A stretch of 8,859 bases of DNA from Eubacterium sp. (GTDB taxonomy: Bacteria; Bacillota_A; Clostridia; Lachnospirales; Lachnospiraceae). This document shows, piece by piece, positions 6,496 through 8,859 of the stretch. Each line of letters opens with the position of its first letter. Position 1 is the stretch's first letter. A program made the translations under genes and the position numbers. The notes below the pieces were generated by a model. It did not search any database. It had not been told where the DNA came from and was given only the letters and a program-made list of their open reading frames with translations. The stretch is taken from positions 1-8,859 of the forward strand of contig JAILEL010000376.1 of the NCBI GenBank assembly GCA_024687845.1, in the 5' to 3' direction.

Positions 6496-6538
6496 TCATT
6501 TATTTCAGCAGTACTCTCAAAATCTTTTATAACCATCT

Positions 6539-6973
6539 TCAGTTATTTCTCTCATCAAGCGCCTTGTTCATCCGTTCTGCCAGATTCTTATTATACTTCA
6601 TAAAGCATCCCCAGATAATTAATCCTATCACTATCACACCAACTATAGTTACCAGGCTTGCTGTAAGCCCAGCACTGGTAGGAATCCATCCTACCTTTGC
6701 AGCTGCCAGAAAATATAAAGTAAATCCAACACCCAGGTGAATTATAGAAGCAAAAAACAATGGAATCCCATCCATGGAATAAAGAAATGTTGGCACTCCA
6801 AATCCAAGTCCTGTTATAACACAAGCAAGCACCATTTTACTAAATTGATAGTTTTCCAGTTTAAAAACACCATTTCCTACCTGGTCAAACACTAGTCCTA
6901 CTATCACAAATATGCACATACTCATCATTATGCTGATAAGCGCTGATTTAAATACATCTTTTAATACCTTCAT
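6539..6973 (-). CDS. DUF3021 family four-helix membrane protein
   Basis: This 144-residue protein has four predicted membrane helices (about 9-30, 46-65, 71-91 and 103-124) and a charged cytoplasmic tail. The segment GIPLFFASIIHL...AAAKVGWIP around TM2-TM3 resembles DUF3021. Family knowledge: DUF3021 proteins are typically encoded next to a LytTR DNA-binding protein, and membrane partners of LytTR regulators in streptococci hold their regulator inactive. Here the LytTR gene lies 51 bp upstream on the same strand, so this is the expected pair. The ATG at 6973 has only a weak site (TTAGG) ahead of it, and a small AT-rich dyad occupies the gap. Its role as inhibitor or sensor is inference; the membrane topology is clear. 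Confidence 0.78.
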   Translation of the reverse strand: MKVLKDVFKSALISIMMSMCIFVIVGLVFDQVGNGVFKLENYQFSKMVLACVITGLGFGVPTFLYSMDGIPLFFASIIHLGVGFTLYFLAAAKVGWIPTSAGLTASLVTIVGVIVIGLIIWGCFMKYNKNLAERMNKALDERNN

Positions 6974-6987
6974 ATTATAACCTAATC

Positions 6988-7007
6988 CAATTATTCATCA
7001 ATAATTG
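6988..7007. repeat. AT-rich 8-bp inverted repeat in the LytTR-DUF3021 gap
   Basis: CAATTATT (6988-6995) and AATAATTG (7000-7007) form a perfect dyad with a 4-nt centre. It occupies most of the 51-bp gap before DUF3021. The stem is AT-rich and has no T-run behind it, so termination is unlikely. A weak mRNA hairpin or a protein site are both possible. Confidence 0.4.
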
Positions 7008-7024
7008 AATTTATCCTTTCTTAT

Positions 7025-7465
7025 CTATAAACCGAGATACTTTTTAAGTGCCGGTACGTACTTACGGGAGATATACTCCTTCTCGCCATCCTTCAGATTC
7101 AGTACCATAACTCCATTAAAATATGGTTCTACACTCTTAAGATACTTTAGATTTATACTGGCAGATTTTGAAACCTGCATGAAGTCCTTTCCAAGTATCT
7201 CCAAAAGCTCATACATTCTCTTTCCAACTCTGTAGGTGACACCTTCAGAAACAACATAGACCTTCTCGTTATCTACCCGAATAACACTTATTGTGTCCGC
7301 TTCCAGAACTATCATCTTATCTTCAGAATTACCGATGACCTTTCCTCCAGAAGTATATTCAGAGATATCCTTAGCAAGAGATACTATTTCATCTGTCATT
7401 TTCTTAGTATGTATAACCACAAAGGGTTCATTTATCTCCGGTGAAATGCTAATATCAACCTTCAA
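7025..7465 (-). CDS. Stand-alone LytTR DNA-binding regulator
   Basis: This 146-residue protein has a C-terminal LytTR domain (about 45-146). Recognisable parts are YRVGKRMYELLEIL, then DFMQVSKSASINLKYLKSVE, the PYFNGVMVLNLKDGEKEY hairpin and the last helix SRKYVPALKKYL. There is no receiver domain, and the first 45 residues are a short alpha/beta leader. Family knowledge: LytTR proteins bind pairs of direct repeats, and stand-alone ones paired with a membrane protein form LytTR regulatory systems such as HdrRM and BrsRM of Streptococcus mutans. The start is a TTG at 7465, supported by GGAGG 7 nt upstream. It overlaps the preceding gene by 11 bp, so translation is likely coupled. The DUF3021 gene downstream is the expected partner. 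I could not identify its binding site. Confidence 0.9.
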   Translation of the reverse strand: MKVDISISPEINEPFVVIHTKKMTDEIVSLAKDISEYTSGGKVIGNSEDKMIVLEADTISVIRVDNEKVYVVSEGVTYRVGKRMYELLEILGKDFMQVSKSASINLKYLKSVEPYFNGVMVLNLKDGEKEYISRKYVPALKKYLGL

Positions 7466-7862
7466 CTTTCTTCCTCCAGACTATGCTTATCGCATAGAAT
7501 ATAGCAAACATTAATACCGGCAAAATGTAGGATACTATCCTTGAAGTTTGAAGCATCAGTTTCACATACCTGTCAAGGGGAGTCATCACGATAGCTGCAG
7601 CAATAAAGCTTATCATTCCAAGTGTAGCCGGTATCAGCCTGTTCTTCTTATTAAAATTCGTAATAACAATTATATAGAATAAACTGGCAAACATCCACAA
7701 TAAAATCACAGTTGCACTATGAGGTATCCGTTCCTCCAGTCTGTCAGTCAGTACAAACTTAAATAGTACCCCAAATACAGCAGCACCTATAACCGGAGCT
7801 ATAGAGAGAATTCCCAGCATTATTTTTGTTATCTTATTCTTTTTCATCTTAACCTCATTCAT
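7455..7862 (-). CDS. Unidentified four-helix membrane protein
   Basis: Counted from the ATG at 7862, this 135-residue protein has a lysine-rich N-terminus (MNEVKMKKNK) and four predicted membrane helices (about 12-36, 50-69, 76-94 and 107-128), ending in a short basic tail. I do not recognise a named family. The reading frame is open to an ATG at 7907, but AGGAGG sits inside that extension. The ATG at 7868 is 1 nt from the AGGAGG, while the one at 7862 is 7 nt away, so 7862 is preferred. It overlaps the stop of the preceding gene by 8 bp (ATGAATGA) and the LytTR gene by 11 bp. This tight coupling suggests it is part of the LytTR system, perhaps an additional sensor or a regulated membrane protein. 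Confidence 0.75.
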   Translation of the reverse strand: MNEVKMKKNKITKIMLGILSIAPVIGAAVFGVLFKFVLTDRLEERIPHSATVILLWMFASLFYIIVITNFNKKNRLIPATLGMISFIAAAIVMTPLDRYVKLMLQTSRIVSYILPVLMFAIFYAISIVWRKKVEG

Positions 7863-8055
7863 AGACATTCCTCCTTTTTTCCACATTTGCAAATAGCCAT
7901 ATCTCAATACCCAGCATAAAAAATGTTGACACCATAAAACCCGCCATCAGAATATGCTGTGTCACTGCAAAAAATATGATATATGCCAGAATAGCCACCA
8001 TATAAAATGCTACAAAGAGATGCCACCACTTACTACAAAAAAACCTTGATATCAT
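7855..8055 (-). CDS. Small two-helix membrane protein, unidentified
   Basis: This is a 66-residue protein counted from the ATG at 8055. Two hydrophobic helices (about 11-32 and 34-56) are separated by a very short turn, and a basic tail (VEKRRNVYE) follows. No family is recognised. An ATG at 8061 is in frame but only 2 nt from the GGAGG. The one at 8055 is 8 nt away and preferred. Its stop overlaps the start of the next membrane protein by 8 bp. It is the first gene of the cluster and follows a candidate promoter at 8108-8136. Its size and position fit either a regulatory small membrane protein or a partner subunit of the 135-residue protein; both are inference. Confidence 0.7.
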   Translation of the reverse strand: MISRFFCSKWWHLFVAFYMVAILAYIIFFAVTQHILMAGFMVSTFFMLGIEIWLFANVEKRRNVYE

Positions 8056-8083
8056 ACTCATATCCTCCTTCTTAATATATTCT

Positions 8084-8100
8084 CAGCAGTTCCCCTGCTG
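8084..8100 (-). other. Short hairpin at the predicted 5' end of the cluster mRNA
   Basis: CAGCAG (8084-8089) and CTGCTG (8095-8100) form a perfect 6-bp stem around a 5-nt loop, about 12 nt ahead of the AGGAGG of the first gene. If transcription starts near 8101, as the candidate promoter predicts, the stem is at the very 5' end of the RNA, where it could protect against decay. The stem is short, so chance cannot be excluded. Confidence 0.4.
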
Positions 8101-8107
8101 TGATGTC

Positions 8108-8136
8108 ACTATAACAAGAAAGAAAATATTTGTAAT
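8108..8136 (-). promoter_or_regulatory. Candidate promoter of the LytTR cluster
   Basis: On the minus strand TATAGT (8113-8108) is one base from consensus. ATTACA (8136-8131), 17 nt upstream, matches four of six -35 bases. It lies in the 128-bp gap between the HD-domain gene and the small membrane protein. I see no clear terminator after the HD gene, so read-through from it is also possible. The rest of the gap contains GTTAA twice (8154, 8167) but no convincing LytTR site. Confidence 0.4.
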
Positions 8137-8189
8137 AAGTATCAAGGTAAGTGGTTAAATTATTATGTTAAGATGCAAAAACAGCCTGC

Positions 8190-8807
8190 TTAATTTTCTT
8201 TAAGCCATCCCATTGCTATAGCCTTCTCTATATTTACATCTATCCATTTATATACCTCAGGCATAAAATCTCTTATGACTGCCATACGTTTTTCAACAGA
8301 AGCTCTATTAGTTCCACTCTCTGCCCAGGTAAATCCTTCCGTCAGAGTATTATGCATAAAGGGCTGAAGTCTGTCCATACAGGAAGCATACTTGGCATCA
8401 GAAGTTTCCATGGCATCAAACTCTTCCCATAGATCTCTTATCATCTTCCCCTGCTCCTGTGGAAGCTGTGAGAATAGTTTATCTGCCGCTTTTTTCTCTC
8501 GCTCAGCCTTATCTTCATTCGCCTTAGCATCATATGCAAATGTATCACCGGCATATATTTCTATAAGATCATGTACAACACACATCTCTATAGCACGAGA
8601 CACATTCACTGGTTCCTTGGCATATTCTTCGAAGAGCATCGCCATAGCTGCTATATGCCAGGAATGTTCGGCATCATTTTCACGCCTGCTCCTATCGATA
8701 AGTGATGTCCTTCTGATTATTCTGGTCATCTTATCTATTTCAGCCGAGAACTTAAGCTGCTGATCTAGTCTTTCATTTCCACTGGCAAGAAAATCCTCAA
8801 TCCCCAT
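8190..8807 (-). CDS. HD-domain phosphohydrolase, YfbR/HDDC2 type
   Basis: This 205-residue protein carries the metal-binding pattern of the YfbR-like HD superfamily: H48 in DAEHSWH, H79-D80 in VVHDLIEIYAGD and D145 in CMDRLQPF. E83 and D88 follow at the same spacing as the catalytic acids of E. coli YfbR (H68, D69, E72, D77). Such enzymes are cytoplasmic, metal-dependent 5'-nucleotidases acting on deoxynucleoside monophosphates, though many HDDC2-type members are uncharacterised. The N-terminal helix ahead of the first histidine (ID-x-x-x-x-IIRRTSLID) is also typical. The ATG at 8807 has AAGGAG 10 nt upstream. It is the first gene on this strand in the window, 128 bp ahead of the LytTR cluster. 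It looks like nucleotide housekeeping, not part of the system. Exact substrate unproven. Confidence 0.87.
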   Translation of the reverse strand: MGIEDFLASGNERLDQQLKFSAEIDKMTRIIRRTSLIDRSRRENDAEHSWHIAAMAMLFEEYAKEPVNVSRAIEMCVVHDLIEIYAGDTFAYDAKANEDKAEREKKAADKLFSQLPQEQGKMIRDLWEEFDAMETSDAKYASCMDRLQPFMHNTLTEGFTWAESGTNRASVEKRMAVIRDFMPEVYKWIDVNIEKAIAMGWLKEN

Positions 8808-8859
8808 TTTACATCTTCTCCTTCCTTCGTGTTTCAGAATATCATCATATCAAAATTAC

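Noticed and set aside
7863..7907. N-terminal extension of the 135-residue membrane protein from the ATG at 7907
   Set aside because: The extension contains the AGGAGG site itself and overlaps the preceding gene further. The ATG at 7862 has ideal spacing.
8062..8189. LytTR binding site in the cluster's promoter region
   Set aside because: GTTAA occurs twice, 13 bp apart. LytTR sites are usually 9-bp repeats about 21-22 bp apart with a different core, so the match is not convincing.
8392..8763. 123-codon plus-strand open frame
   Set aside because: It is the antisense shadow of the HD-domain gene, whose metal-binding residues are intact. The serine-rich translation is typical of a shadow.
8808..8859. 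Promoter of the HD-domain gene
   Set aside because: Several AT-rich hexamers occur on the minus strand, but the window ends before a -35 can be judged.

Overview
The window is AT-rich with strong AGGAGG-type ribosome binding sites, and it encodes small PadR, LytTR and OmpR regulators next to BcrA-type and FtsX-type ABC transporter parts. This points to a Firmicute, most likely a Clostridia/Lachnospiraceae (Butyrivibrio-like) chromosome. That assignment rests on family content and codon style, not on a marker gene. I see no tRNA, rRNA, CRISPR array or insertion sequence.

Left part (1-1100). A PadR-family repressor is followed 20 bp later on the minus strand by the start of a flavodoxin that runs off the window. 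The PadR gene has a near-consensus promoter, and a perfect 10-bp inverted repeat overlaps its -10 and predicted start site, suggesting autorepression. Between this promoter and the next gene lies a decayed 3' end of a GGDEF (diguanylate cyclase) gene, of higher GC than its flanks. It is followed by an 11-bp palindrome.

Middle (1101-3071). A plus-strand FtsX-type ABC permease stands alone, with no adjacent ATPase of the usual MacB/BceA kind. It ends at an intrinsic terminator and faces the convergent gene cluster.

Right part (3072-8061, all minus strand, read right to left). Two small unidentified membrane proteins overlap each other and a stand-alone LytTR DNA-binding protein. Next come a DUF3021 four-helix membrane protein, an OmpR-family response regulator, a BcrA-type ABC ATPase, an ABC-2 permease and a sensor histidine kinase. 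The first half resembles a LytTR regulatory system, in which a membrane partner holds a LytTR activator in check. The second half resembles the ABC/two-component modules used for peptide-antibiotic sensing and immunity. A terminator sits on the response-regulator stop codon. Just downstream, the ATPase has its own candidate promoter, with a direct repeat of 11-bp period that fits an OmpR-type operator. A long hairpin separates permease and kinase. The simplest model is an envelope-stress or antimicrobial-peptide response in which LytTR/DUF3021 sets expression of the upstream genes and the two-component pair drives the transporter.

Far right (8190-8807). An HD-domain phosphohydrolase of the YfbR/HDDC2 type lies upstream of the cluster on the same strand, 128 bp away, and is probably an unrelated housekeeping gene.
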